This document shows, piece by piece, positions 25,338 to 35,453 of a stretch of DNA of 64,000 nt. Within the stretch, counting starts at the first letter, position 1. Every line of letters begins with the position of its first letter. Below the pieces are notes generated by a model. That model was not told the DNA's origin. It saw only the letters and a list, made by a program, of their open reading frames with translations, and ran no database searches. Both the position numbers and the translations under genes were made by a program. This stretch comes from Moraxella caprae DSM 19149 (lineage in GTDB: Bacteria; Pseudomonadota; Gammaproteobacteria; Pseudomonadales; Moraxellaceae): the NCBI RefSeq assembly GCF_000426885.1, contig NZ_AUGF01000009.1, positions 1 through 64,000 on the forward strand, given 5' to 3'.

Positions 25338-26792
25338 ATGACCGCTTGCCCTATTTTGTCCGCCTTGTCCGCCCTAAATGACGTGCCTTATCCTTTATAT
25401 GTGGCGTGTAGTGGTGGGCGAGACTCGCTCGCTCTGGCGTATGGCTGTTATCTGTTGTATCAGCAGGGCAGATTGGACAGGCTACCCACGCTCCTGCACG
25501 TTCATCACGGCATGCAACAGGCAAATGACGACTGGGCGAGACTGGTGGGAGCGTGGGCAGACGAGCATGGATTTGACTGGCAAATTTTGCCTTTAACGCT
25601 TGCCAAAAAAACCGAAACATCGGCACGCACCGCCCGTTATCAGGCACTCATGGGGGCGATGGTGGACGATGGCGTGCTATTGGTGGCGCATCATGCCGAT
25701 GACCAAGCCGAGACGGTACTTATGCGACTCATCAACGGGGCAGGCGTGCAGGGCTTATCAGGCATGAGAGCGTGGAGTACCAAAACTGTACAAGGGCGGA
25801 CCATGAACCTACATCGCCCCTTGCTTGGCGTATCTCGCCATGAGATTACCGCATTTGCCCACGCCCACGCCTTGCCCTATGTGGACGACCCGACCAATGA
25901 GACGACCGACAACGCTCGCAGTCTTATCCGTAACGACATCCTGCCACGCCTGTCCGCCCTAAACCCAAAGGTTCGCCAAAACATCGCTCGCACCGCACAT
26001 CTCATGAATGACGCTCACGCACTCATCAGTGACACGGTGTTTGAATTGGTTAAAAAATGTACTCTTGCCACGCCCCACACGCCTTTTGTGGGCTGTTTGG
26101 ACATTCACGCATTACGCCTGCTGTCGGCACATGAGCAGTCGGCGGTGGTGCGGTTTTTTGTGCAAGCGGATAATCCCTTACCGCCCAATTATCAGACCGT
26201 CAGCGACACCCTAGCATTGACCGCTCGTACTGATGGCGACCATAGTACACAGATTTTTTGGCAAGGTGGTGATGGCGATGACGTGGGTGGTAATGGCAGG
26301 GCGGTGGTGCTGTGCCGTTATAAAAACACCCTGTACCGCTATCATCATGAGCTGTTTATGTTATTACAAGATGAGATGAGCGATGACAAAATCGCCCCAA
26401 ATTCATCTAAAATTATCCTAAAACAAAACACCACGTTTGTCATTTTTATGGATTTTCATGATGGTTTGCGTGAATTATTTGCGGATAAATCGGCTTATAT
26501 TCAGTCTGTGAGCCGTGATGAGCGGCTGCGGATTTATGAGCCGTATGTGGATAAGGACGGCAAAACCCAAATCGGCTTTACCAAACTTGGCGGTAAAAAA
26601 CTCTACCAGCGCCTAAGCATTCCCACATGGCACCGTACCAATCTGTGGGGGCTGTATGTTCATGATGAGATGGTACTTGTGATGAGCATGGATAAGTGGT
26701 GGCTGACTGACAGTGCTATGTTTTACGCCTTGCGTGGGGTGTTTGATGATGGGCGGTGGGGGCGGACGTTGCTTGTGGTGGATAGGACATGA
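25338..26792 (+). CDS. tilS: tRNA(Ile)-lysidine synthase
   Basis: The protein is 484 aa. The N-terminal PP-loop is VACSGGRDSLALAY (SGGxDS), with LHVHHGMQQ and AHHADDQAETVLMRL as in TilS, followed by the LRPLL-type block RPLLGVSRHEI and the C-terminal domain with FTKLGGKKLYQRLSIPTWHR. It converts C34 of the CAU-anticodon tRNA-Ile to lysidine, which is essential. The start lies one base after the parE stop, so translation is probably coupled. Confidence 0.93.
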   Translation: MTACPILSALSALNDVPYPLYVACSGGRDSLALAYGCYLLYQQGRLDRLPTLLHVHHGMQQANDDWARLVGAWADEHGFDWQILPLTLAKKTETSARTARYQALMGAMVDDGVLLVAHHADDQAETVLMRLINGAGVQGLSGMRAWSTKTVQGRTMNLHRPLLGVSRHEITAFAHAHALPYVDDPTNETTDNARSLIRNDILPRLSALNPKVRQNIARTAHLMNDAHALISDTVFELVKKCTLATPHTPFVGCLDIHALRLLSAHEQSAVVRFFVQADNPLPPNYQTVSDTLALTARTDGDHSTQIFWQGGDGDDVGGNGRAVVLCRYKNTLYRYHHELFMLLQDEMSDDKIAPNSSKIILKQNTTFVIFMDFHDGLRELFADKSAYIQSVSRDERLRIYEPYVDKDGKTQIGFTKLGGKKLYQRLSIPTWHRTNLWGLYVHDEMVLVMSMDKWWLTDSAMFYALRGVFDDGRWGRTLLVVDRT

Positions 26793-26867
26793 AATTTTTG
26801 CACAATTAGGGCATTTCATGTAAAATGGCGGATTGGTTAGAATTTTAAAGGGCAGTGGCAGGGCAAC

Positions 26868-27710
26868 ATGACGGACTTTCACGCATTACAAGACAAAACA
26901 GTGGTATTCATCGGTGGCGGTAACATGGCAGGAGCGATGATTGGAGGGTTATTGACCGCCAAAGATTGCCATGATTTGACCTTAACCGTTGGTGTATCAG
27001 ACAAAAATGTCGACAAGCGAGAGCATTTCGCCAATCAAGGCGTATTAACCACCACGCCTGACACCGTCCATGAGTTGATAATAAAGGCGGACGTGGTAGT
27101 GCTTGCTATCAAGCCCCAAGCGCTGATGGACGTTGCCCCAAGCCTTGCCCCATATTTGGCGGACAAGCTCGTCTTGTCGGTGCTGGCAGGCGTGCCATGT
27201 GCGACACTCCAACGAGTCTTAGGCTGTGGGCGTGTGGTGCGTGCCATGCCAAACCTGCCGTCTGCGGTGGGAGCAGGGGCGACAGGGCTGTATGCCGACA
27301 AGACGGCAAACCCGTCCGATAAGGATGTGTGCGAAGCGGTCATGACAAGCTGTGGCTTGGCGGTATGGGTGGACGATGAGACCAAACTGCACGCTGTAAC
27401 GGCGGTGGCAGGCTCTGCCCCTGCGTACTTTTTTTATGTGCTAGAACACATGACCGCCCAAGCGGTAGAGATGGGACTCGTTGCCGATGACGCTCATCGT
27501 TTGGCGGTGCAGAGCATGATAGGGGCAGGACTACTTGCCAAAGATGGCGACCCACAGGCACTGCGTATGAGCGTAACATCAAAAGGCGGAACGACCGCAC
27601 AGGCATTGGCTTCGTTGGAGCGTGATGACGTGGGCGGTGCGTTTGGGCGAGCGATGGTGGCGTGTTATGACAGAAGTGTAGAGCTGGGTGCGTTATTTGA
27701 TGATAAATGA
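26868..27710 (+). CDS. proC: Pyrroline-5-carboxylate reductase
   Basis: The protein is 280 aa. The N-terminal Rossmann motif is VVFIGGGNMAGAMIGGLL, followed by VVLAIKPQ, VRAMPNLPSAVGAGATG and the C-terminal catalytic block AVAGSAPAYFFYVLEHM and TSKGGTTAQAL. It reduces 1-pyrroline-5-carboxylate to proline with NAD(P)H in the cytoplasm. 75 bases after tilS, 146 before yggT; a possible operon. Confidence 0.95.
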   Translation: MTDFHALQDKTVVFIGGGNMAGAMIGGLLTAKDCHDLTLTVGVSDKNVDKREHFANQGVLTTTPDTVHELIIKADVVVLAIKPQALMDVAPSLAPYLADKLVLSVLAGVPCATLQRVLGCGRVVRAMPNLPSAVGAGATGLYADKTANPSDKDVCEAVMTSCGLAVWVDDETKLHAVTAVAGSAPAYFFYVLEHMTAQAVEMGLVADDAHRLAVQSMIGAGLLAKDGDPQALRMSVTSKGGTTAQALASLERDDVGGAFGRAMVACYDRSVELGALFDDK

Positions 27711-27856
27711 TTAAAATTTATTGATAAATTAACCAAAACAGTGCGTATCACACCTTACAATTTATATTAATTTTAAAAATAGTTACTCTAAAACTTAACT
27801 CCATAATGATTTACCCACATTATTTTAATAATGACCAATGATAGAAACTGCCACTT

Positions 27857-28426
27857 ATGAATGAACCGATTACCATTATTTTTAATGTCGTTGTCAATTT
27901 TGCCTTAATCATTTGTTTTTTAAGGTTTATGTTTCAGTTCGCTGAGATTGACCCTAAGCACCCTTATGCCAAAGTTACCTACATGCTCTCGGCAGTGGTT
28001 ACGCTGTTTGGGCGGATTTTTCCTGATTTGGGTAAGGGGCGATTTAGTACATCGGCGGTGGTGCTGATGCTACTTTTGACCTTTATCAAGATTGCAGGCA
28101 TGGCGAGTATTTTGGGTAAGCCCATGACCCCGTTTGTACTGTTTTTTAGTGGCAGTTTGACGGCGATACTCTCGCTCATTGATATGTTTCAGTATATCGT
28201 GTTTGCGTCGGTCATTCTAAGCTGGGTCATCATGCTGTTTCAGGTCATGCACCCACTCATGGAGCTTATCATGCAGATGGCAGAGCCGATTGTCGCCCCA
28301 TTTCGCAAAATCACGCCCAATCTGGGCATGCTTGACTTTTCGACATTGGTTGCCATTTTGGTGTTGGCACTCTTGGAGATGGGCATTCGCATTGTGGGCG
28401 GTAATATCTTGTCGGCGTTGGTGTAG
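27857..28426 (+). CDS. yggT: YggT-family integral membrane protein
   Basis: The protein is 189 aa with two copies of the YggT repeat: the first helix pair near the N-terminus, the second with ILSWVIMLFQVMHPLMELIMQMAEPIVAPFRKITPNLGMLDFS, the family hallmark (here quoted in part as APFRKITPNLGMLDFS). Four membrane segments. Usually found after proC, as here. Implicated in osmotic/potassium homeostasis in E. coli; mechanism unknown. Confidence 0.9.
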   Translation: MNEPITIIFNVVVNFALIICFLRFMFQFAEIDPKHPYAKVTYMLSAVVTLFGRIFPDLGKGRFSTSAVVLMLLLTFIKIAGMASILGKPMTPFVLFFSGSLTAILSLIDMFQYIVFASVILSWVIMLFQVMHPLMELIMQMAEPIVAPFRKITPNLGMLDFSTLVAILVLALLEMGIRIVGGNILSALV

Positions 28427-28548
28427 TTCTGCCTTTTACATTTATATAAAAATCAGCACATAAAACACACAATATCAAGCCCAAATTTTGTTAGAATTAA
28501 AAACAAGTTTAAGGACTTACCATTCATTTATTTACTTTGGAGAATACC

Positions 28549-28797
28549 ATGTTAGACAATGCTGAACACACCATGAATGACCTATTTACCCAGCTTGGTT
28601 TGCCAAACTCGGATAGCGAGATTGATGCTTTTATCAAAAACAATCAACTGCCTGAGAATGTGACATTGGCAGATGCCCCATTTTTAGATGAGCAACAAAG
28701 TATGTTTATTCGTGAAGAATGGAAGCTAGATGCAGTTTGGTCGCTTGTTATTGATGAGCTAAATGCAAGACTGCATGAAGAAAATAAACCTGCCTAA
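28549..28797 (+). CDS. DUF2789 small protein
   Basis: The product is 82 aa from MLDNAEH; GGAG lies 6-10 bases before this ATG, so the upstream TTG is rejected. It matches the DUF2789 pattern as I recall it (MNDLFTQLGLP, ITxFIxxxQLP-like segment, LADAPFL, AFIREEW-like FIREEWKLDAVWSLVIDEL). Small, acidic, probably cytoplasmic; function unknown. Terminator follows. Confidence 0.8.
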   Translation: MLDNAEHTMNDLFTQLGLPNSDSEIDAFIKNNQLPENVTLADAPFLDEQQSMFIREEWKLDAVWSLVIDELNARLHEENKPA

Positions 28798-28817
28798 ACT
28801 CATACAAAAAGGCTTGA

Positions 28818-28844
28818 AAGCACCGCTTTATGCGGTGTTTTTCG
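28818..28844 (+). terminator. DUF2789 gene terminator
   Basis: CACCGC / GCGGTG stem with a 5-base loop and TTTTTCGTTTTT. Confidence 0.75.
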
Positions 28845-28940
28845 TTTTTAGAATAAGCAATGACTTATCGTGCATATTACTTTTTGGATAAAGTTTGCGA
28901 TAATTGCCCACGTTTTTATGATTTGGAATAAGGGCAGTTC

Positions 28941-29705
28941 ATGCTATCACAATTTGATAATAATGATTGGATTATCATTGTTTTTTTTGTACTTGGGGCG
29001 TTGTTGCATGGTGTGGCAGGATTTGGCTATCCTATTGTTGGCACCGCGATTATTGCCAGTTTTTATCCGCTTAAAATTGCGGTGGCGATGGTTATTGTGC
29101 CGTGTATCATCCTAAATCTCATCATGCTTCGCACGGGTGGGGGTATTATTGCCAACATTATCAAATACAGTAAAGAGTACTTTTGGCTGTTTGTGATGAG
29201 TTTTTTGGGTGGCTTGGTTGGGGTGCGACTGCTTCTACTGTTTCCTGATAGTTATCTAAAAATCTTTTTGGGTCTGACGCTCATTGTCTATATTATTACC
29301 CAATACAGCAGGTTTAGAATTACCTTTAAAAGAGATAAAAAAACAATGGCGGTGGCGGGGTTTTTGGTTGGGGTCATCGGCGGTGTTACCAATGCCATTG
29401 TGGCGTTTTTGATGATTTATCTTATCGGCACAGACCGCACCAAGCATGAGATGGTGATTGTCAATAACATGAGTATTTTGATTACCAAAGTCATTCAGCT
29501 ATTTACCTTGACTCCGCTCATCATGGCATTTAGCCAAAAGCAGATGGCCATGCTTGGAATCGTGATTGTGATTTCTATGCTGTTTGTCTATTTGGGTTCA
29601 AAGGTGCGTAACAGACTCTCTCAAGAAGTCTTTGGTCATGTCATCTCGGTCGTGCTGTTTGTGCTTGGGGTGTATACTCTGTGGCAGGGGATTCGGATTT
29701 TGTGA
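28941..29705 (+). CDS. TauE/SafE-family (TSUP) permease
   Basis: The protein is 254 aa with eight hydrophobic segments in two halves. Each half has the family turn: LHGVAGFGYPIVGTAI in the first and GVIGGVTNAIVAFLMIYL in the second. TSUP proteins move sulfite, sulfoacetate or related organosulfur anions across the inner membrane; the substrate cannot be read here. No sulfur-metabolism neighbours. Convergent with the autotransporter gene, with a shared terminator. Confidence 0.88.
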   Translation: MLSQFDNNDWIIIVFFVLGALLHGVAGFGYPIVGTAIIASFYPLKIAVAMVIVPCIILNLIMLRTGGGIIANIIKYSKEYFWLFVMSFLGGLVGVRLLLLFPDSYLKIFLGLTLIVYIITQYSRFRITFKRDKKTMAVAGFLVGVIGGVTNAIVAFLMIYLIGTDRTKHEMVIVNNMSILITKVIQLFTLTPLIMAFSQKQMAMLGIVIVISMLFVYLGSKVRNRLSQEVFGHVISVVLFVLGVYTLWQGIRIL

Positions 29706-29715
29706 TAAAATCTTT

Positions 29716-29752
29716 AAAACAAAAACGGTTCAATTTGAACCGTTTTTGTTTT
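29716..29752. terminator. Bidirectional terminator
   Basis: An 18-bp perfect palindrome around base 29734 (GGTTCAA / TTGAACC core with A and T tracts) between the convergent permease and autotransporter genes. Confidence 0.85.
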
Positions 29753-29763
29753 GCTGTAATGGC

Positions 29764-32700
29764 TTAGAAACGACTGCTTAGGGTAAGCTGTACACGGTCG
29801 CCGTCAGATTTTTCACTCTTGAAATAGTCATAATCTAGGCTGACACGGTTTCTTGGGTCAATCTGATAGCTGGTACCAACTCTGGCTTGGATTTTATCTT
29901 TACCAGTCTCCCATGCATCAAAGGTGACGTCAGTATTGGTGCCTGAGTAAGCACTGGTAATCGTTGCGTCTTGTTCAAAAGCGTTGTCGTATTGCAGACC
30001 TGCTTGGACTTGCCATTGGGGGTTGATTTGGTACTCGGTATCCACGCCAATGGTGCCTTGCCAACGAGTGGCGTCAATGTCTTTGACCATCACAACACCG
30101 TCATCAAAGTGGGCATTGTCATGCTGATATTGATGGTAGCTAACCCCGATATAAGGCTTGATGCTGGCATTGGGACTTAGGGCGTATGAAGTGCCAAGAT
30201 GGACACCGCCAGCATAGAGCTGACCATCATACTTTTGTTTGTTATGAGTGTTGTTTTTGGCGTTACTGTTTAGTACACCTGCTTTTGCCCATAGCGTACC
30301 TTTGGCGTTATTGCCCACATCGCCATTCATACCCACGGTTAGAGTGGCGACATCTGTCTCGATGTTGTGGTTGGTACTGCCGTTTTGCTCGTCCAACTCA
30401 AGGCGACCTAGGTCAAGCTGTAAGCCTAAGCCAAAACGCTCACCTGTTTTTGCCACGCCAATGCTTTGGTTGCGGACTTCACGCTCGCTTTGACTGCTTG
30501 GCAGGTCTAGCTCATATTCTTGGTAAGTGCTCTCTAGCCATACACCGTTGGCGGTGTTTGCCATGTTTTTGGCAAAATTGGTCGCTTGGGTGCCACTTTG
30601 TTCGATGGCATGAACGGCGTTATTGGCATAAAACGCAGGGTCAAGTCCAAACAGAGCTTCATTGTACTTATTGCCAATGATGGCAGGCGTGCCAGATGTG
30701 CTAAGCAAGGATTTGTTGGTTGCCATTGACATTTTGTTGGCAAAGCCCATGGCAAAGCCTTTCTCGCTACCAGCCAGTGTGCCTGCACTGTCTTTGGCAT
30801 CTATCTCGTTTAGCACTTTATCTAAATTTTGCTCAACTTTGGTGCGTCCGATACTGGCAGTGGTGGTGCTGCCCATATTGCTTAGTTTGTTACGTTTGGC
30901 ACTCACCACCACATCAGTTTTGGTGGTGGCGTCAGGCGTGGTCTTGCCGTCGGTACCAACCTTGCCACTATATTCGGTCTTAATGATGCTAAATAGAGCA
31001 TTGCTGGATTTGACGGTATCAAAAGTACCGCTTAGCTCACCTGCTCGTAGTACAGTGGTTTTTGACCCTGTCTCTTTGATTAGTGGTTCGCTTTGCTTAA
31101 CTTCATCATATAGGTCAAGCGTGCCGTCCAGAGTGGCTTTTTCGGTGACGGTCAAAAGATTGCCAAATTTGGCCTTAAAGGTGCTGTCATTATTCATGGT
31201 ATAGGTGCCACGAATGGTTAAGTTGCCTTCGTTATTGACCGCCCCACCAGTTTGTCTGACATTGCCTGTTGTGCCATAGCCTGTCAGTTCGCCACCTGTG
31301 ATATTGATGACTGAGTTGCCGTTATCGCCATTAATTTCAAGGGTGCCATCAGTAACGACGGTGTCGCCTTTGTAAGTGTTATTACCTGTTAGGATGAGTT
31401 TACCATCACCTGCTTTGGTAAAGCCATGGTTGCCTTTGATGTTATTGGAGAAGACAGATACGGTGTCTTTGCCTGTGACATCTAACATGACATTGTCCCA
31501 GTAAAAACCACCATAACCTTGGGTTGCAGCGATGGTGTCTAGTAGACCCCAACCGCTTTCATGAGTGATGTTTTTGCCACCGATGTTTGTAATGGTGCGA
31601 CGTTCATGCCATGAAAGGTCTGCTTTTATGTAATACTTGTTGTCATAGACATAATAGTCCCTGTCATTTGGCTTGGTGTCAACTTGTTTTAGCCCTTTGT
31701 ATGTTGGACTGCGTTTTTTTATGTCATCAAAATCTTGGGCGGTGCTAAGCAGGGTCTGCACCAGATTTTCATTTTTCATCCAAGGATAAGCACCCTTGAC
31801 TAGTAGGGCGGTACCTGTGACACGAGCGGTGGCAGGCGATGTGCCTTGATAGCTGATGAGCTTGCCTGTGCTGTCATGACTGACACTGGTGGATGGTGCT
31901 GACAGACACCAATGGGCGGCATCGCCACAGTGGTTGGCTTGGTGGAAGTCTTCGCGGGGTGATGACACCGCCAAAAAGCCTTTTTTAAAGTCGGGGTTGA
32001 GCTCAGGGGCGAGTCTTTCTCCATAAGTTGTGTCTTTGCCTTCATTGCCTGTGGCATGGATGAGCAGGGCGTCTTTGTTCATAATGAGCTCATGAATGGC
32101 AAGAACCTGCGGGTGTTCACTGTTTTTGGTGTCGCCATTTGGGGTGTGTGCCTTGGCGGTATTTAGCCATTGGTTGTTGCTTTGATTGGCATCTGGTACA
32201 TAGCCCCATGAGTTATTAAAAATCTGAACGCCTTGGGTTTCGTTAAGTTTTAGCATGGCGGTAAATTCATCGCCTTCGTTGCTTTTGTCATCATCGGTAT
32301 AGGCATGAATGGTCGCATTGGTCATGCCGTTATTGCCTGCAATGATGGCTGCCATATTGGAACCATGCTCGTCGGCAGGCTTGTACTGCTCATAAGTTTG
32401 GTAATCGGCACAGTTATTGTTGGCAAAGCAAGCCACAAGATTGGTGCCACTAAGATTGGCTCCGATAAGGTCGGGGTTATCAGGATTGACCCCTGAGTCT
32501 ATCACGCCCACGCTAAGCGATGTGGTGTTGATGGTGGTTTTTAGCTCATGCAGTTTGTTGGCATATTGCTGTTGGTTGAGTCCATAAAAAATTTCTGTTT
32601 TATTGCCAACAGTTTTGTTTTCATCCTTTACCCATGAATCCAGGTCAGAGTAGCCAGTAATGGTCTCTGCTTGGGCGATAGGCTGAGCGATGTTGGCTTG

Positions 32701-34131
32701 ACGCTCGTAGGTGGGCTTTTGCTTTTTGATGACATCATCGGTAGTCGGGGTGATATAGGCACGAGCTTCGGTAACGATGATTTGCTCGGCAACGGCTTCT
32801 GCCTGTGCTTTTATTGCTTTGGCACGGTTAAGTGCTTTTTCGGCGGTCGCCACAGCGGTTTTGGCAACATTGATGGCATTATTGTCAGAGCTGATGGCCT
32901 GGGCATCTGCCAGTGCTTTTTGGGCATCCGTTAAGGCTTGCTCGGCTTGGGCTTGGGCTTGTTTTGCTTGAGTCTGGGCGGTATTAGCGGTGTTTTGGGC
33001 GGTTTGGGTGGTAACCAAGGCGTTTGCCTGCGTGGTGGCGGCATCGGCAGTTTGTTGGGTGGTGCTCAGTCCATCCATGACATCATTTGCCCGCTGATGG
33101 ATGGCATTGGCGGTGGCGATGATGTTGTTGATTTTTTCGTTATTTTGGTTGTTTTGCTGGGCGTGGTGATTGTCAATGGCGCTTTGAGCCTGCACGATGA
33201 TGCTCCCTGCCTGCTGTTCGGCTTGTTGAGCCTGTGCTAGGGTAGCATTAGCGGTGTTTAGAGCGTTCTGAGCACGGCTGATGGCATCTTGATTGCCCGT
33301 GGCTTTGGCGGCATCCAAGGCAGTTTGAGCTTGGTCGATGGCACTTTGAGCTTGATTGATGGCGTTCTGGGCAGTGTCTAAGGCACTTTGAGCTTGATTG
33401 ATGGCATTTTGAGCGGTATCAGGACTGCCTGCTTGGGCTTGGGCTTGTTTGGTTTGAGTATTTGCATTGCCCAGTGTGTCGGTCGCTGTCTTATTGGTGG
33501 CGATGGCATTGTCAATTTGGGCGTTTGTCTGTGCCAACTGTTTCGCTGCTGCTTCGGCACGTCTGGCGGCTTCTTCTTCGGCTTTTTTCTTAGCTTCGGC
33601 TTCCGCCTTTTCTTGTTCTGCTTTTAGGCGATTTGTCTCGGCAATACGTGCCTGTTCTAATAGTTGATTTGCTTCGGCTCTAGCAGCTTCAAGTTCAGCA
33701 AATAACTGCTCGGATTGGGCTTCAAGTTTGGCAAGTTCCGCTTTTTTGGTGTCATCATTATCAAGCCCTGCTTGGTGCTTTTGTTTGGCAAGTGCTAGGG
33801 CTTCTTTTTCGGCTTTTAGCCAAGCTTGGTATTTTTCATTGATGGTGTTCTGTAGGCTGTTGGCTTGACTTGCAAGATTGGCATTGGCAATGTGGGCGGT
33901 CTTTACTGCTTCTTCGGCACGCTTGACGGCTTCGTCATAGGCGATTTTTGCAAGCTCGGCACGCTTGCGAGCTTCTTCGGTGCTGATGGCGAACGGGTCG
34001 GCATTATTAATGATGAGGTTGGAGTGCTGAGTGGCGTTAATTTCGTCATCGATGGCACAACCAGTTGCGGTCATTGCGACAAAACAAGAGACAGCAAGGG
34101 GTTTTAGGATAAAAGAATGGTTGGGTTTCAT
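29764..34131 (-). CDS. Lipidated subtilisin-like autotransporter with long coiled coil
   Basis: The protein is 1455 aa. The signal peptide ends in a lipobox (TATGC, Cys25), as in neisserial NalP. Residues ~45-470 are an Ala/Gln/Glu-rich coiled coil with near-repeats AQNAINQAQSALDTAQ. A peptidase S8 domain follows: Asp545 (VGVIDSGVNPDN), His589 (DEHGSNMAA), Ser765 (GTSPATARV). Then come an autotransporter-associated strand repeat (LILTGNNTYKGDTVV) and a C-terminal beta-barrel ending VQLTLSSRF. Predicted to be a surface-anchored protease that may release other surface proteins, by analogy with NalP. The coiled coil ahead of the protease is the unusual part. Single-gene unit. Confidence 0.9.
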   Translation of the reverse strand: MKPNHSFILKPLAVSCFVAMTATGCAIDDEINATQHSNLIINNADPFAISTEEARKRAELAKIAYDEAVKRAEEAVKTAHIANANLASQANSLQNTINEKYQAWLKAEKEALALAKQKHQAGLDNDDTKKAELAKLEAQSEQLFAELEAARAEANQLLEQARIAETNRLKAEQEKAEAEAKKKAEEEAARRAEAAAKQLAQTNAQIDNAIATNKTATDTLGNANTQTKQAQAQAGSPDTAQNAINQAQSALDTAQNAINQAQSAIDQAQTALDAAKATGNQDAISRAQNALNTANATLAQAQQAEQQAGSIIVQAQSAIDNHHAQQNNQNNEKINNIIATANAIHQRANDVMDGLSTTQQTADAATTQANALVTTQTAQNTANTAQTQAKQAQAQAEQALTDAQKALADAQAISSDNNAINVAKTAVATAEKALNRAKAIKAQAEAVAEQIIVTEARAYITPTTDDVIKKQKPTYERQANIAQPIAQAETITGYSDLDSWVKDENKTVGNKTEIFYGLNQQQYANKLHELKTTINTTSLSVGVIDSGVNPDNPDLIGANLSGTNLVACFANNNCADYQTYEQYKPADEHGSNMAAIIAGNNGMTNATIHAYTDDDKSNEGDEFTAMLKLNETQGVQIFNNSWGYVPDANQSNNQWLNTAKAHTPNGDTKNSEHPQVLAIHELIMNKDALLIHATGNEGKDTTYGERLAPELNPDFKKGFLAVSSPREDFHQANHCGDAAHWCLSAPSTSVSHDSTGKLISYQGTSPATARVTGTALLVKGAYPWMKNENLVQTLLSTAQDFDDIKKRSPTYKGLKQVDTKPNDRDYYVYDNKYYIKADLSWHERRTITNIGGKNITHESGWGLLDTIAATQGYGGFYWDNVMLDVTGKDTVSVFSNNIKGNHGFTKAGDGKLILTGNNTYKGDTVVTDGTLEINGDNGNSVINITGGELTGYGTTGNVRQTGGAVNNEGNLTIRGTYTMNNDSTFKAKFGNLLTVTEKATLDGTLDLYDEVKQSEPLIKETGSKTTVLRAGELSGTFDTVKSSNALFSIIKTEYSGKVGTDGKTTPDATTKTDVVVSAKRNKLSNMGSTTTASIGRTKVEQNLDKVLNEIDAKDSAGTLAGSEKGFAMGFANKMSMATNKSLLSTSGTPAIIGNKYNEALFGLDPAFYANNAVHAIEQSGTQATNFAKNMANTANGVWLESTYQEYELDLPSSQSEREVRNQSIGVAKTGERFGLGLQLDLGRLELDEQNGSTNHNIETDVATLTVGMNGDVGNNAKGTLWAKAGVLNSNAKNNTHNKQKYDGQLYAGGVHLGTSYALSPNASIKPYIGVSYHQYQHDNAHFDDGVVMVKDIDATRWQGTIGVDTEYQINPQWQVQAGLQYDNAFEQDATITSAYSGTNTDVTFDAWETGKDKIQARVGTSYQIDPRNRVSLDYDYFKSEKSDGDRVQLTLSSRF

Positions 34132-34401
34132 GCGATTACCTATGAATATAAAATTGGATGTTCATAGGTAAATTGTAACATTTTTGAATCAGTTTTGTAA
34201 AAAAATGTGCGTTTTTTATAAAAAATTAGACAAGCGGTGGTTTTTGTTATACCAGTGAGATAAACATTGTCCATCTGATTGAAAAATAAGCAAAAACAAG
34301 TAAAGATAAAATAATGGTACTGATAAATTCATTCGTCAAACGCTTGTCAAATAAAGGCATTTTTAAAATAAAGAAGGTAAATAAGCTGTTTGTTTGATTT
34401 G

Positions 34402-34932
34402 TCACGATACGCCATTTTTGCGTTTACTTTCAAAAAACAACATATCCCACACCACAAGTGCCATGCCACCCATAATCGCCATGTCCGCCACATTAAACAC
34501 AGGATAATGCCAAACATCTCCCCAATGAATATGAATAAAATCAATCACATAACCATATAAAAAACGGTCAATGACATTACCCACCGCCCCGCCTAATACA
34601 AGAGCCAGACCAAGCGATAATACCTTGGCACTTTTGGGAATTTGGCGTAAATAGCGAATGATAAATACCGCCACCACCGTCCCCAAGATGGCAAAAAACC
34701 ACTTTTGCCAGCCGCCTTGATTGGCAAGAAAACTAAACGCTGCCCCACGATTATACGCCAAAGTCCAATTAAAAAACGGTTCTATCACAGGCACAGAACT
34801 AAATTCGGTAACAAGCCATTTTTGAAAACCGATTTTGGTCATTTGGTCAAAAATTAAAACAATCAAGCCAATGATATAATAACCAAAGGCGGATTTGCCA
34901 TTTAATTCTAAATTGGGGGTGTTTTGGGTCAT
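34402..34932 (-). CDS. lspA: Lipoprotein signal peptidase (signal peptidase II)
   Basis: The protein is 176 aa with four membrane segments. The catalytic Asp residues are in GNVIDRFLYGYVIDFI and PVFNVADMAI, and NRGAAFSFL precedes them, all standard for LspA. It cleaves prolipoproteins at the lipobox Cys in the inner membrane and would process the many lipoproteins in this window. In many gamma-proteobacteria lspA follows ileS directly; here 1.9 kb of accessory sequence separates them. Confidence 0.95.
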   Translation of the reverse strand: MTQNTPNLELNGKSAFGYYIIGLIVLIFDQMTKIGFQKWLVTEFSSVPVIEPFFNWTLAYNRGAAFSFLANQGGWQKWFFAILGTVVAVFIIRYLRQIPKSAKVLSLGLALVLGGAVGNVIDRFLYGYVIDFIHIHWGDVWHYPVFNVADMAIMGGMALVVWDMLFFESKRKNGVS

Positions 34933-35038
34933 AATTTATTTCTTAAAAGGTTAATTGTTGGGTTTCTTTATAATAATTTATTGCTATTTAGAGATAAATT
35001 GCCATTTTCTCTAAAAAGCCGTATTAAATAATGGTATT

Positions 35039-35453
35039 TTATAGATTAAAAGGATTAACAATGGTTAATTGATTATCAATTATTTGACCGTTTGCCATAT
35101 CTTCAGAGTATAAAATTGTAACACCTGATTTTAAGGCGGTAGCAACAATCAAACTATCCCAATAAGAATGCTGATAGCGATTTTTTTATATTTAGGGCGT
35201 TGATAACAAGGTCGCTACTAATATCCATTACCTTAAATACTTCTGAAAAACCTTGAGCGGATAAGAATAACTCGTCAGGCGTAATCAATTTCTTTTTAAA
35301 AACCACATTGAAAAATTCATTTAAAACTTGCGTACTGATAACAACATTAATATTTTTTAACAGGGATTGGGAAATTTGTTTTTTGTATGGGTCATCGCCA
35401 ATAGAATACAATAAAATGTTACTGTCTATAAAATAACTTGAATTAACGCTCAT
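35039..35453 (-). pseudogene. VapC-like PIN-domain toxin, frameshifted
   Basis: The start MSVNSSYFIDSNILLY (Asp10) overlaps the antitoxin stop by 11 bases. After NALNIKK the frame runs into a stop at 35154, but the neighbouring frame continues with RYQHSYWDSLIVATALKSG and LYSEDMANGQ, the usual C-terminal acidic half of PIN toxins, to 35039. The switch is at a run of seven A (sense); six would restore the frame. A missing C-terminal half removes catalytic acids. Either inactivated or slippage-variable. Confidence 0.8.
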
